The notes beneath the pieces were generated by a model, which saw only the letters and a list, made by a program, of their open reading frames with translations, had not been told where the DNA came from and did no database searches. This document shows, one piece after another, positions 1 through 10,828 of a stretch of 64,000 bases of DNA; the stretch's first letter is position 1; the number at the start of each line of letters is the position of its first letter. The stretch is taken from the NCBI RefSeq assembly GCF_914767665.1, contig NC_059504.1:38285720-38349719 (forward strand). The letters run 5' to 3'. The DNA is from Harmonia axyridis (taxonomy: Eukaryota > Arthropoda > Insecta > Coleoptera > Coccinellidae). A program made the translations under genes and the position numbers.

Positions 1-365
1 CTGATAATATATAGATTGATATGTAGGAGATTTAATTCAAGATATTCGCTTTACGCATTAGAAGTGAAAATATTTCCTTCAAACATTTTCTACACCTTAT
101 TATTTTCGACTAAAGCTCACAACATTAATCAAAACAGATATTGGTGACTTGACTGTTTTGTATGAACTCATGTAGGCTGATTCCTGAATATATCGCTCTT
201 GGCTTTATACTAGGCATATAATGAAGGGTTTTCCAATAATAGATGAAACCTATTACTGATGAAAATTGAATCAAAAATAAACAAAACCTATTGTTATTAC
301 AAATTAAATAAATCTGCTCAAAGTTAATGATTTCCTAGAAGTTTTCTTTTAATAAAAAAAAATTT
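1..365. other. AT-rich non-coding stretch
   Basis: No coding frame is supported. At 225-250 the sequence AGGGTTTTCCAATAA followed by ATGAAACC resembles the terminal repeat of the family of transposase relics seen at 5586-5745 and 32800-32955, so it may be a stray transposon end. Nothing else is recognisable. Confidence 0.4.
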
Positions 366-380
366 TCAAAGGAAGTAAGT

Positions 381-1338
381 ATGATATTCAGATTGGACAA
401 GTGTCATACTCACAGCGCAGTGCGAAAAATAATTCAGGATGAACTGATTGCTCCTGCTAATGGACAAGAAATAGAAGCAATGAAGTCGGACGATCTTTAC
501 AAATACATACCTGGGAATGAAAAAAAAACAATGAATAAGCCATCGAAAGATGAAGGGAAACACCAACTAAGTTCATAAGGAGAACCAAAAAAATAACAAA
601 AACCAACCTCATCAGCAAGAACATGACGAGAGCTATCAATACATATGCATGTTCAATTCTGACATAATCTTCCTGTATAGTTCCATGGAACAGAAGAGAC
701 ATCGAAAACTTTCAACGCAAAATGAAGACATTGATGACAAAAGCAAACAAGCACCATACAAAAAGCAGCATTGAAAGGACAACACTTTCGAGGAATAAAG
801 GAGGCAGGGCTTTATTGGTCATCATGGATCTTGTTCATGGGTAGGTAGAAAGCCTATCAGCATAATTCAGAGACCAAGCACCTCCATCAGAGGTCTACAA
901 AATATTGTGTGAAGCAGACGAATCGACTCCTTTACAACTATCATACATGAAGAACATTCTCCATACCACAGACAATTCAAGAAAACCCCAGTATAGAGGA
1001 CGTTTTTACCAATTGAACCAAGATCATGTCGAAATTGAATTGTCGAAATATTGGCTCACATCAGGTATCCAGAAATAAAAGGATTTCTCCTAGCCATCCA
1101 ATATCAAATATTTTAAGGAGAAACTGCGGAAAGCATATCATAAAAGAGAAGTCACCAATAGTCATCGATGCAGCAATCCCAAATAACAGGAACATGCGCC
1201 ATAAAGAATTAGAAGAAATTGACAAATATAGGGACCCAGATAAAGCGCCACTAGGAAATGATTTCAACAAGAGCTATCGTGGGTTCAGTGCCTAAAAATT
1301 TAAAGATAATTTCAAAGAACTAGAACTTAGTGAGTATA
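381..1338 (+). pseudogene. Decayed non-LTR retrotransposon reverse transcriptase, C-terminal part
   Basis: The first 65 codons read like the segment after the RT palm in LINE polymerases: a KCHTHSAVR motif, then a stretch ending in DDLYKYI, matching the usual K-C...YKYLG pattern. Several frames then carry further pieces, including INTYA and KHHTKSSIER. The block at 1026-1295 ends with VIDAAIPNNRNM and an EEIDKYRD motif, typical of the extreme C-terminus of some LINE RTs. Multiple stops and frameshifts make it a relic. The frame runs to the mariner at 1341 and resumes beyond it. The catalytic YADD part is absent, so the clade is not assigned. Confidence 0.65.
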
Positions 1339-1340
1339 TA

Positions 1341-2264
1341 AAGGGTGTTTTTTTTTCGAGGTATATAACTTTAAGTTGGCATTACTGTTCAAGTTGGCGA
1401 ACGATTTAACAGCTGTCAAGTAATTTATTCTCAGTTTGGTTTGGGAATTCATCATAAATAGACTCACGATCATCAAGTAAGGCGTAGATTCGTCGAATGG
1501 GCCCAAAATGAGATTACCGTTGTTTCCGATTTTCAGAAGCGAATTTTTTTTAGCGATGAAGCGCACTTCTGGTTGAATGGCTACGTCAACAAACAAAACT
1601 ACCGCCTTTGGAGTGAAGCTAATCCTCAAGTGTATGTCGAAACACCGTTACATCCAGAAAAACTGACTGGTGCGCTTTATGGGCTGGTGGAATAATTGAT
1701 CCGTATTTCTTCAAAAACGATGATGGCCAGAACGTTACAGTCAATGGTGATCGGTATAGAGCCATGATTACTAACTTTTCATTCCTGAATTGAACAACCA
1801 TGATGTCCAGGAGCTGTGGTTCCAACAAGACGGCGCAACATGTCACACAGATCGTGCCACAATCGATTTATTGAAAGACACGTTTGGTGACCGCCAAATT
1901 TCACGTTTTGGACCTGTTAATTGGCCTCCAAGATCTTGTGATTTAACACCGCTAGACTACTTTCTGTGGGGCTATGTAAAATTATTGGTCTATGCGGATA
2001 AGCCACAAACCCTTGACCATTTGGAAGACAAACATTCGCCGTGTTATTGCCGATATACGGCCACAAATGTTGGAAAAACTCATCGAAAATTGGACGTCCA
2101 GATTGGACTACATCCAAGCCAGCCGTGGCGGTTTATGCCAGAAATCATATTTAAAATGCAATGCCACAAGATTATCTTGCGGATAAATAAAATTCATATC
2201 AATCAAATAATCCATCGTTATTTTATTGCAATTTAAAGTTCTATAGCTCTAAAAAAAACACCTT
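1341..2264 (+). mobile_element. DD41D mariner-like transposon, deleted copy 1
   Basis: The left end AAGGGTGTTTTTTTTCGAGG and right end (reverse complement AAGGTGTTTTTTTTAGAG) are imperfect terminal inverted repeats of about 35 bp, flanked by TA at 1339-1340 and 2265-2266. That is the Tc1/mariner target duplication. The body is a transposase gene lacking most of its N-terminal helix-turn-helix region. Two sister copies lie at 47550-48404 and 56393-57331. The element sits inside the tail of the LINE relic on either side. Its internal deletion differs from that of the sisters: here the sequence jumps from the first codons to a region reading VRRRFVEWAQNE, so this copy arose separately. Confidence 0.85.
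1454..2160 (+). pseudogene. DD41D transposase pseudogene (copy 1)
   Basis: The DDE domain is readable: FFSDEAHFWLNGYVNKQN (first Asp), WFQQDGATCHT (second Asp) and LTPLDYFLWGY (third Asp). I count 41 residues between the second and third Asp, matching the DD41D group of the Tc1/mariner superfamily. The start codon is ATA instead of ATG, the N-terminal DNA-binding region is mostly deleted, there are small frameshifts near 1665-1680 and 2030, and the normal stop is lost. It cannot encode an active transposase. Confidence 0.8.
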
Positions 2265-2266
2265 TA

Positions 2267-2400
2267 TGTAATATAATTCAAGAAGCAGTGCTTTTATGTA
2301 TGAAAATTCCTAAGAGGCGACTGACAGGCCCAAGCACCATCGGAATCGCAAGGACGAGAACCAGAAATGTGTCGAGGACCAATCGCGTCACAAGGACCGG
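2267..2400 (+). pseudogene. Continuation of the LINE RT relic beyond the mariner
   Basis: If the mariner and one TA are removed, the codons GAG TAT A join TA TGT AAT to read ELSEYICNIIQEAVLLC with no stop. The frame then continues through MKIPKRR and a low-complexity Arg/Thr-rich run. This shows the mariner inserted into an already present LINE tail. The region after about 2400 is not recognisable. Confidence 0.55.
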
Positions 2401-3900
2401 AACCGACCGAGCTGTATCGTTCTGATATTTTTAAGAGAAGTCACCAATAGTCATCAATATCCGGGATCGAGTGAATATTCCTCAAAGCAGGGAATGAGAA
2501 AGCCGACTTCGAAGAGAGTTTTCTCTCCTACTAAATGTCCGCAAAGAGGGATTTGCGGTCAATTCCAGATGAATTGTGCTACTAATATTGAACAACCGAA
2601 AAATTGTGAAATGCAACTTACCCCAACGGGCTGCAGAAAAACCCTAGGCGAATCACCGCTAATCTGGTTCCAAAAATGAGGTTCCAAGGAGAATTCAGGG
2701 GAATTTACCTCCCTTAAGTACCTATGGCTTCACCTGGTTGATGATAAATTCAGGGCACTTCACGAATAGTTGTTCAATATTATTTGTTGTTATATGTTCA
2801 CTAACACTAGTAGATGACGATGCAGAAGATAGATGAAAATAAATTAAAATTAATTATGATGAGTTATCAGAAGATTAATTAATTTGTCTCTTTTGAAACT
2901 TTTCTGTATTAGCACGTACGATCGATATTAAAAATCTGTTCTGATTCTCCGCTGACAGCCGATACGAAATGAGATTCTACCGGGGTCGGTCGAGAAGAAA
3001 TACGACCGTAGTTCACGACTGAACACCTACGCTGATTGACTTAAGTCAGACGCGCTTATTGTCACAAAAAAAATCGATTCACAAGCCAGCAATATTGCAT
3101 CAGGAGCTTTGTATGTTTCATCTTCATAGAAAAAACAATTGGGATTAGGCAGTAATATGTTGTATATGAATTTTATTGATACAATGATTTATTTCTCTAT
3201 CATAGTTACAGAATTTGAAATTTTATATCTAATTTTTGGAAATTCTCTCATACTCCACCAATTGAACAATAAAACAAATTCTGATAACGTTCATCGATTT
3301 GTTATGAATAGACGAATACACAAGCATAAAGAGTCATGGAAACTGTTTCCTTGTTTTGCTTTGTTCCATTGAAAACAAACCTGAAGTTTCCCTAATAATA
3401 GACACTGTTCAAGTTCCAACTAGTTTATCACAAGAAACTTTGGTTTATTCGAATAAATCATATGCACACAAATTCAAGGCAAATTTCGGGAATTGTTTGA
3501 ATATAGATCTCGAAAAGATGCGTCAGAGATAGTAAGTTATTGTTTCCATTGAGGCTGCTGCGACTTATAATTAATGATCTCTGCCTCACCAGAATTAAAT
3601 TTCCATTCGTAGGTCTTTCTGGGAATTTATCATCTCTGATTAAGATTTTTTAACTTTGAATAATCCTATTATTCATTAGAGAATACTTTTTTATTCAGAA
3701 TACATAGGCATCATGAAATCGAAGTTCATTGCAAATAAATTGAGTTATTCTGTTTTTCAATTACTCTCAACTTTTGAATCAGAAAACAATTTACTCATCA
3801 AGATTACGTATTCAATGTTTTTGTCAATACGGAGAAATGAGCAAAACAATGACGTTAAAGCAGCTCAACTTTTTGGCGCCATCACTAACACTGGAACGCT
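2401..3900. other. Non-coding stretch, nothing recognised
   Basis: Short open frames (for example 2494-2679 and 3139-3372) show no family motifs and are in the size range expected by chance in this composition. The phrase AGAGAAGTCACCAATAGTCATC at 2434 repeats the wording at 1146-1167 inside the LINE relic, hinting at a small local duplication. Confidence 0.35.
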
Positions 3901-3904
3901 TCAA

Positions 3905-4070
3905 TTGGAATCATTAAAATTCACTACAAAAAAGCTGTTGAGCTGTTGGGACAAGTTAGTGATGTGATGAATCGTAAACGTTAACGTTGATCAAGAATAT
4001 GTGAGAATATTGCTTCTTTACCCCGTAATTTTTTCGAAAACCCAGGTTTGTTCATCTTGATAAGGCAGCA
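3905..4070 (+). pseudogene. Relic of transposase N-terminus (second DD41D-like family)
   Basis: Translated in mixed frames the stretch gives IKIHYKK, then GQVSDVMNRKR and ENIASLPRNFFENP. This is the order of motifs in the helix-turn-helix region of the same family seen more clearly at 19575-20232 (IHYKNCENF, then VKNRNRVRRS). It is short, frameshifted and internally deleted. Assignment rests on motif order only. Confidence 0.4.
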
Positions 4071-4255
4071 CTGTACGATGACTCTCACAAAATTATAGTT
4101 TTACCACCTATGTGAGGATTTTTCGTTGGTTTTTTCCAGGAATATTTTAAAGGTATATCATGCCATACGAAATGTTACCAAATTTTTTTTATTTATCATT
4201 TGCAAATTAGAAATATTAACTTTCTTCTATGTAGATTATTGTTTAAGGAAACTAT

Positions 4256-4351
4256 GTGACAACCCCATTAAAATCGGTGATTTTTAAGGAAAAATATATC
4301 TGATTTCGTTTTGAACTGAGCAACCACGTGGTGCTGTTCCCTCTTACGGCT
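4256..4351 (+). repeat. Dispersed repeat, copy 1 of 2
   Basis: About 96 bp, recognisable by AAAATCGGTG followed by AAGGAAAAAT, TTTTGAACT and TTCCCTCTTA, recurs in the same orientation at 18918-19013. By eye roughly three quarters of positions agree. There is no coding potential. It is probably a fragment of an unidentified transposon. Confidence 0.5.
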
Positions 4352-4763
4352 TTTATTATTCAGTTAACAAAAGATCTCAAGCTGGTCGATCACCAGCAAC
4401 GTTGTCTCTTCGTTGATTAGGTCCTTGAAATAGAAAAAAAGGTCCGAATTCTTATCTCATCGTCTTCAGTGATTAGGCTTATTTTCAACTCGGGGGATAC
4501 GTTAATGAGCACCATTTTCGCATTTGGTGCTCGTATATCCAAGAAAAACCTCTCCATTCTTTTTGCGGTTTTTGGGATGGTGGTGTGAGCAGACCTTAAT
4601 TATTCGAAAATGAGAGTGCAATTGTTATGGTGAATATATTGCGCTACCGAGGTATTATTAATGATTTTCTTTGGATGATTGACAGATATTTGATGTGGAC
4701 AATGTTTTTCTCAACAAAATGATACTGCGTGCTACAGAAACAAAGGAATAATCGCAATTTTGA

Positions 4764-4853
4764 AAGAAATATTTACTGGCCCTGTGTTATTGAAGTGAGG
4801 TAAGGTCAAGACCTTACCTCACTTCAATAGCACAGGGCCAGTAAATATTTCTT
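4764..4853. repeat. Near-perfect palindrome, 44-bp arms, 2-nt centre
   Basis: The left arm (4764-4807) and right arm (4810-4853) are reverse complements with one mismatch (GTGTTAT against GTGCTAT) around a central AA. Such a long, nearly undiverged hairpin implies recent formation, for example by template switching or end repair of a transposon end. A second AA-centred hairpin follows 27 bp later. Confidence 0.9.
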
Positions 4854-4880
4854 AGGAGGAAAAGGAAAGGAAAAGAAAAA

Positions 4881-4910
4881 AGGTGCTACATGACAAGTCA
4901 TGTAGCACCT
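4881..4910. repeat. Perfect palindrome, 14-bp arms, 2-nt centre
   Basis: AGGTGCTACATGAC, then AA, then the exact reverse complement. It follows the 44-bp palindrome across a purine-rich spacer (AGGAGGAAAAGGAAAGG and onward). Confidence 0.9.
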
Positions 4911-4982
4911 CTCGAAGATGAAATTCATGAAATTATCTAGGACTCACAACCGCAAATCTGTGATTTATTCATGGAAAATATA

Positions 4983-5582
4983 CAGGGTGTTTCCTAAACA
5001 TGCGGCAAAAATTCAGGGGGTTGTTCCTTGGACTATTCTAAGAATATTTTGTCCCTTGATGATTTTTGAAAAACCTCTTTGTTTCGAAGATACAGGGCGA
5101 ACAACATTTTTCATATTTTCAAAATTAATAATAGTTTAAATAAAAATGCGTACCGCACTGTGTTTACTAAGTAGGTACAATTTATTTTTAAATTTGTTTA
5201 ACAACATTCCAATTAACAAAAACGACCAGTTTTTTGACTAAAAATTGCTAATACATCACAAAACGAATTCAAATGAAAACCGTGTTTAATCTGTATTCCT
5301 TTACCATCTGCACTTATCAATTTTTAGTCAAAAAACTGGCCGTTTTTGTTAATTGGAATGTTGTTAAACAAATTTAAAAATAAATTGTACCTACTTAGTA
5401 AACACAGTGCGATACGCATTTTTATTTTAACTATTATTATTTTTAAAAATATGAAAAATGTTGTTCGCCCTGTATCTTCGAAACAAAGAGGTTTTTCAAA
5501 AATCATCAAAGGACAAAATATTCTTAGAATAGTCCAAGGAACAACCCCCTGAATTTTTGCCGCATGTTTAGGAAACACCCTG
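4983..5582. mobile_element. Foldback (long inverted repeat) element, about 600 bp
   Basis: The arms at 4983-5247 and 5318-5582 are about 265 bp each and nearly identical in inverse orientation, separated by a 70-bp loop. The ends are CAGGGTGTTTCC, flanked by TA on both sides, as for Tc1/mariner-type MITEs. The open frames on the two arms are the same sequence read from opposite strands (YRVFPKHAAKIQG near each start), so they are not independent genes. No transposase is encoded, so mobility would need a helper. Confidence 0.85.
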
Positions 5583-5585
5583 TAT

Positions 5586-5745
5586 AGCGCTTCAACCGTA
5601 GCCGTGGCTGTCATTTGGCTTATATCGTTTTAATGACACACCTTTCCTTTGCAATGAAATAAACATCCATTAATTTCTCTGAAAAAAACTCGTTTTTTTT
5701 TTCAACATCAAAATGAAACCTCTTATTGAAAAACCCTTTATAATG
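5586..5745 (+). pseudogene. 3' end of a DD41D-like transposon (second family)
   Basis: The stretch carries the 3' coding and UTR signature shared with 20030-20232 and 52880-53075: CGTGGCTGTCATTTGGCT, then AATGAAATAAACATCCATT, then a terminal part reading ATGAAACCTCTTATTG and AAAACCCTTTAT. It directly abuts the right end of the foldback element, which may have inserted into it. Confidence 0.5.
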
Positions 5746-5749
5746 CATT

Positions 5750-6884
5750 ATATAAATTCACTGATATGATTCTGAATGAACCAGGAAAATATGGAAATAA
5801 GCGAAATATAAAAATTATAAAATATCGAAAACATTCTTTTGATGTCATATTCCATATTTATCTTTTTAGCAAGAGTTCATTATTCACTTGATATCCTCCT
5901 ACAACATCAAACGAAAAAAAAAATCGAGGAGAAAATAATTCTTTTCAATTCGAATCCAGATTTCCACCCACCAACAATAGATTTTTCAGACAGGGAATTA
6001 AATGAAAAACAGAAGTCCATATATTTCGTTCTTTTATGAATCCAACCTAATGATGTATTCGGTTCTTTTATTCGGAAGAAAGGGTTGCGAAATAAATGAG
6101 TCTCGTTTTCTGCCAAGCGACAATGAGCAGACTGGTCGAATGGTATTCAAAGGGGATGCTGAGGCTATAAATCTTGACGAGAAAATCTCTTGGCGAGTTC
6201 GAACACCCTGAATTCTAGGGTGTTCACGGAATCCATCGAATTCTAGAATTGGGATGTCGTTTTTGCGAGGAGGAATCCATTGGTAAAGAAAAGGAGGTGG
6301 AAGAATGTTGAAATCAGATTGGTTGGAATTACATTAATTGAAATCATTATTTTCGAAGGAACATTATATTATATAACTTCAGAAAGAATCTCTTTTCTTG
6401 AGGTTCATTAGATTGGACAACTGTCAGGTTTGTTTTGTCATATGCTGTAAAGAGGAATGTGACAGTTCATATTTTTTTTCACAATTTTAAGGAAAAACAA
6501 TAAATACTAGATACTACTCAACCCAATATTGTCATCCCAAGAGATTGGTTGTATTGCAAAATCTCAATCTACTTGACTATACATGTCGTGGTCCGGATAT
6601 CACAGCCCTGTTTCAATGATATAATATGTCAAAAAGAAGTGTCATATGTTTAATTGAAGGAGAACCGAGAGGAGAGCCATATAACAATAGGGATCGTTAA
6701 TCTGAATGTATTAAAATTGTCAAAACTCTCTACAAAAATAATGATTCTGAGATTCTATAGTAGGTATAGTACGTTTCGTGCATAACCGCAAATTATGGTC
6801 GACAAAACCGTCCATAAGAACGTACAATTGTTAAGACAGTGAAAAACTTCGCTACACTACACAACTATTGTAAGTAGAATTATT
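5750..6884. other. Non-coding stretch with one small hairpin
   Basis: No family-level coding signal. At 6201-6225 GAACACCCT and AGGGTGTTC form 9-bp arms around GAATTCT. The arms resemble the CACCCTG transposon ends common in this window. Confidence 0.4.
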
Positions 6885-7490
6885 AAAAAAGTTCTTCAGC
6901 GCGCACAAAATTTGGGCCTCTCTTACGGCACGCTATGGCATATTTTGCATCTGGATTTGCATAACGACACAAGACCTAAAACCAGCTGACCATGACATAC
7001 GTAGAACATATCCCTATTGGGTGATGAAACCACAAAACAAATTTCGGATGACGATTTTCCGCATTTAATTTTCACTCGATGGCAATCTGAACAACATTTT
7101 CGCGTATGGTAGAGTGGAATTATTGAGAGACTATTACATCCACAAAAAGTCACTGTATGGAGTGCAACTTGGTCTGATAGAGTGATTGGCTATAGCCAAA
7201 TGATGGGTGCTTTTGGTCTGAAATGTTTTATTTGGATTATGAAAAGTTTAAGGAAAATTTCCAGGACAAGTAATTTCTAATGTTGTCGATGTGAATTGGC
7301 TGCCATGATCTTGTGTTTTATCGCATTTGGATTTTTTTTTTGCGATTATGCGAAGGAGCATGTTTATTGCGAAAATCACCAGACTGTTAAGGTTCTGAAA
7401 ATCAATATTTGTCAAGTTATTGGTGAATTTTTTTGCCTAAAATGTGCCTAAATTTCCTCAGAAGGATCGAATCCTGTGAGAGATCACGCA
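6885..7490 (+). pseudogene. Heavily decayed DD41D-like transposase (second family)
   Basis: Across shifting frames the order of motifs is clear: LSYGTLWHILHLDL and LKPADHDIRRTY (linker after the helix-turn-helix), LLHPQKVTVWSATWSD (mid DDE domain), then VISNVVDVNWLP and SHLDFFF, the neighbourhood of the third catalytic Asp. Stops and frameshifts are frequent. The second Asp block is not recognisable. This is the least deleted but most mutated member of the second family. Confidence 0.65.
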
Positions 7491-9311
7491 GAAATCATCA
7501 AATTGATGTTGTATTCCACATATAATGGCAAGGTCCAAACATTATACGGAAATAAAATTTTATCAATATTTAAAAAAAAACTGTGTTTTATTACGTTTAC
7601 TTTCGGAATCACGAAATGGATAACTAGCTATTGCAATGCGAAATCCTTCAAAATATCCAATACTGCTCAGAAGTGTCCTTTCTAGTATAAATACTTCACG
7701 GAGTTTATAAGAGCTGAAATTTAAATCATTCACATTATAGGCTTATGAGGCCACTCTAAGACTATCTAGGGAAGGTACAGGCCATGAGGCAATGACTTTT
7801 ATACAAAAAGTCTTTTTGAAGGTTGAAAATCAGTATTTTATAAAATTGAAGATAAAGAAGTTAAAACGTAATTGAATTGCATGTGGTGAAAAACAATGAG
7901 ACATCAAACGTTTGAGGTTGTTTCATTCATCCTGAAAAAAGTGTGATTTCTAAAACTCTGAGGGGAGAGGAATAGTTAATCTTTGGCATATCACTAGAAT
8001 GTCACATGTTATAAATCCCTCCTTATGTTTTAGAAAAAAAATCATTCTGACAACTGGAGCTCTATAAAAAATTCGAATAGTATTCCCCCTCTCGCACAGG
8101 TATACTCTATCTGCACATTTTATGGGACATTCTAAAAGCTACAAAAAGGTGAATGCGCCGGGCTATCTGTATGTAAAGTTCTATATTGGTAAACATATCG
8201 TTCAAATCGTTGAATATATTAAACTTTTTTCAGAGTTTTTTCCTCGTAGCATTTGCATCTTTCAGCATGTCCAGCTGAAATTTGAAAAGATATTGCATGG
8301 GTAATTGATAAATCGTATGATTTAATCTTCTTTTCGAACAATATCCCTGTTATATAATAATATATATCATCATCATAATGTATATCACTGGCAATTTATT
8401 TTTACTCTTTTATCTCCTTGAATCATATCTACTTTTGTAGATATGTTGTACTATATTTGATTTTTCATCAAAGTTCTTCAACAATTCCGATATACATTTT
8501 CAGATTTCTCGGCCGTATCTCAACAATGGATTTTTTTTGGATAAATTTGACTATAATAAACTTATAAATAATACCATCAAGAATTTTCGAATAATTCCTC
8601 AACAATATATTATATTTCAGGAATTAAAATATATGATAACATTTATTCAATTGAAGCTCATATCTACAATTAACTACATTCTTGGAATGGTGGATGGTGA
8701 ATAAATGATCATACTTACGAAGCAGAGTACGTCTGCTTGTGTGTAAGAATATATTCAACTTAGTATATAGTGAGATCAAGGATTAAAAAAACCAAATAAG
8801 ATATACATGAACAAAAATTTCAAAAGTATACAAAACTCAAGACTAAATACATATAACATATAAAATTACAAAATATAAAAAGCATTGAAATATATCGGAG
8901 CATACATGATAAAAATCATGATAAAAATCAAATATGCCGAAGCAGATAAAAGACGATGAAATACAAAATACTCAAACAAGCACCCAATGAATGAGTGTGA
9001 TTTAGGATGGAATATTTCGTGAGCTGCTTGATAATTGTGTCAATTTGTAAATGAGAACAAAGTCTTCCACTTCCACACATATGCAGACGTATATCCCACA
9101 TAAATTACGAATGAATAAAAGATCTAACTGATTTCAGGATAATGACAAAATCGCCAAACAAGAATTGGTATTGCTAGGTATGCATATTTAGAAATGAGGA
9201 AAGCGCTGACTTGGAGCCAGAAGTTTTTGAGTGCTCATTGATTTATAAACTAATTCTGCTACTATATCACAGTTAAGCACTCTATAAGATCTACATTCTC
9301 AAATTGTTTGG
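7491..9311. other. AT-rich non-coding stretch
   Basis: No gene is supported. There is a TA-rich run with ATCATCATCATAATG near 8340-8385 and a small hairpin (CATATCTAC...GTAGATATG) near 8425-8445. The open frames at 7476-7685 and 8122-8304 have no recognisable motifs. Confidence 0.35.
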
Positions 9312-9319
9312 TAATAAAC

Positions 9320-10820
9320 CAGGGGCGGATCCAGGCGATGTCTGAGGGGGGGGCCATATAAAGTCACGGCTCATATCGATTAGCAAAATATCGGAATTTG
9401 TTGTTGGTGCCTATCGAGACAAGTGTTTTTTTATAGAAAGATGTATTTTAGTGAATCATATCATATTCAGTTTCCAAAATTTTTGTAGTACAAAATCAAG
9501 TTCAAACAATTTCATGAATATATGTAGATTTATTTCATGAGAAAACACGGGCGCAAGAAAGTATGAGGTATAGAAAAAAATCATTATTTTTGCATAAAAA
9601 TCAAGACTTCAATTACCACATCATCCGATTCAGGTCGAATATGCGCCGTTTTGTTCTATAACTTCTATAACTATTTTGAATGTTTGTGTATGCCTTATCA
9701 TTGAAGCCCTAGTCGCTATTGGCAAAAAATTGAGACAGTCGAATTTCACAAGCCTCTGTTGAAACGAATTTTTCATCAGCAAAATTGTTTGCCATGGACA
9801 GCAAGATATGGTAATCACTTGGGGCCAGGTCCGGACTATAAGGTGGATGCGTAAGAACCTCTAGCGAGTCACTATCGATGTGTGTGGCCTCACGTTGTCC
9901 CCCATGGAACAAAATTCCTCTCCTATTAGTTGCTTCTGAGCGATTGCTTCCTTCAGAAGGTCCAAATGTTGACAGTACAGTTCCAAGTCAATATTTGTGC
10001 CTTAGGGGAGCAGGTTATGTAGATAATTCCCTGCCAATCCCACCAAATACACAGCAAAACCTTCCTGACCGTTTCCGACGGCTCACCTCCGTTTTACTAG
10101 GACCGTTTTCGCTTGACGTTGTCGTAAGTCATCCACTTTTCATCACCAGTCACCAACCGTTTCCAAAATGGGTTTATTTTGTTACGATTCAGCAGCGATT
10201 CGCAGACTCGTGTGGTACCCATACATCTAGCTTCTTCTTGAGACCAGCCTTATGCAAATTGTTCCAAACGGTTTTTTGTTCAATCTTCAAATCTTGAGCA
10301 ATGGAAACAGGACCCGAAAATGTCCATGATTTTGTCTATATTTTCGACAATTGGTCTCCAGCGCGTGATGCATCTTTGACATAGAAATTACCGGAACGGA
10401 ATCGACGGAACCAAAATTGCGCGTAATTGACTATTACAGTATGAAGACCATAATTTTAAATTTTCAGCCGCTTGGCTCGCATTTTAGCCTTTATCGAAGA
10501 AAAACTCTAATATAACGTATTTTTTCTTTGTTTTAATGTCCATCTTTAACGCGCGCTCGAACTAAACTGAGTAAACTAATCACAAAACTGTCGCAAAAGA
10601 TTATGTAGTACGAAATCTCATCTTTCTAATGCTATTTAGTGGAACCCGATCGGACTTTTTAAACGCGAAGTACAGATAACTAAAGCTATCTATTGGAAAA
10701 AAAATATTAAAAACTAAATGAGTGCGTATTTTTCGGTAATTCAGGATACACTTTTATATTTTTAAGGTCCGCGAGGGGGGGGCCATGGCCCCCATGGCCC
10801 CCCCCCTGGATCCGCCCCTG
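9320..10820. mobile_element. hAT-like TIR element with 8-bp target duplication
   Basis: Perfect 16-bp terminal repeats, CAGGGGCGGATCCAGG at the left and its reverse complement at the right, are flanked by the identical octamer TAATAAAC at 9312-9319 and 10821-10828. An 8-bp duplication is the hallmark of hAT-superfamily insertion. Next to the TIRs are G or C runs (GAGGGGGGGGCC left, GGCCCCCCCCCTGG right). No hAT transposase is visible. The interior is mostly a decayed antisense mariner, so this is a non-autonomous carrier with a passenger. Confidence 0.85.
9560..10660 (-). mobile_element. Decayed mariner (DD34D type) nested in the hAT-like element
   Basis: On the minus strand the gene starts near 10542 with MDIKTKKKYVILEFFFDKG, continues with pieces such as NKINPFWKRLVTGDEKW (first Asp) and NVRPHTSIV (second Asp region, with GDN in place of the usual QDN), and ends with THPPYSPDLAPSDYH (third Asp) and MANNFADEKF, as in mariner transposases. 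Many frameshifts and stops. The same family occurs on the plus strand at 24097-25390. The outer boundaries are approximate because the TIRs are worn. Confidence 0.75.
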
Positions 10821-10828
10821 TAATAAAC

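Noticed and set aside
4918..5139. Open frame on the left arm of the foldback element
   Set aside because: Same sequence as the minus-strand frame on the right arm (5324-5614); a by-product of the inverted repeat.
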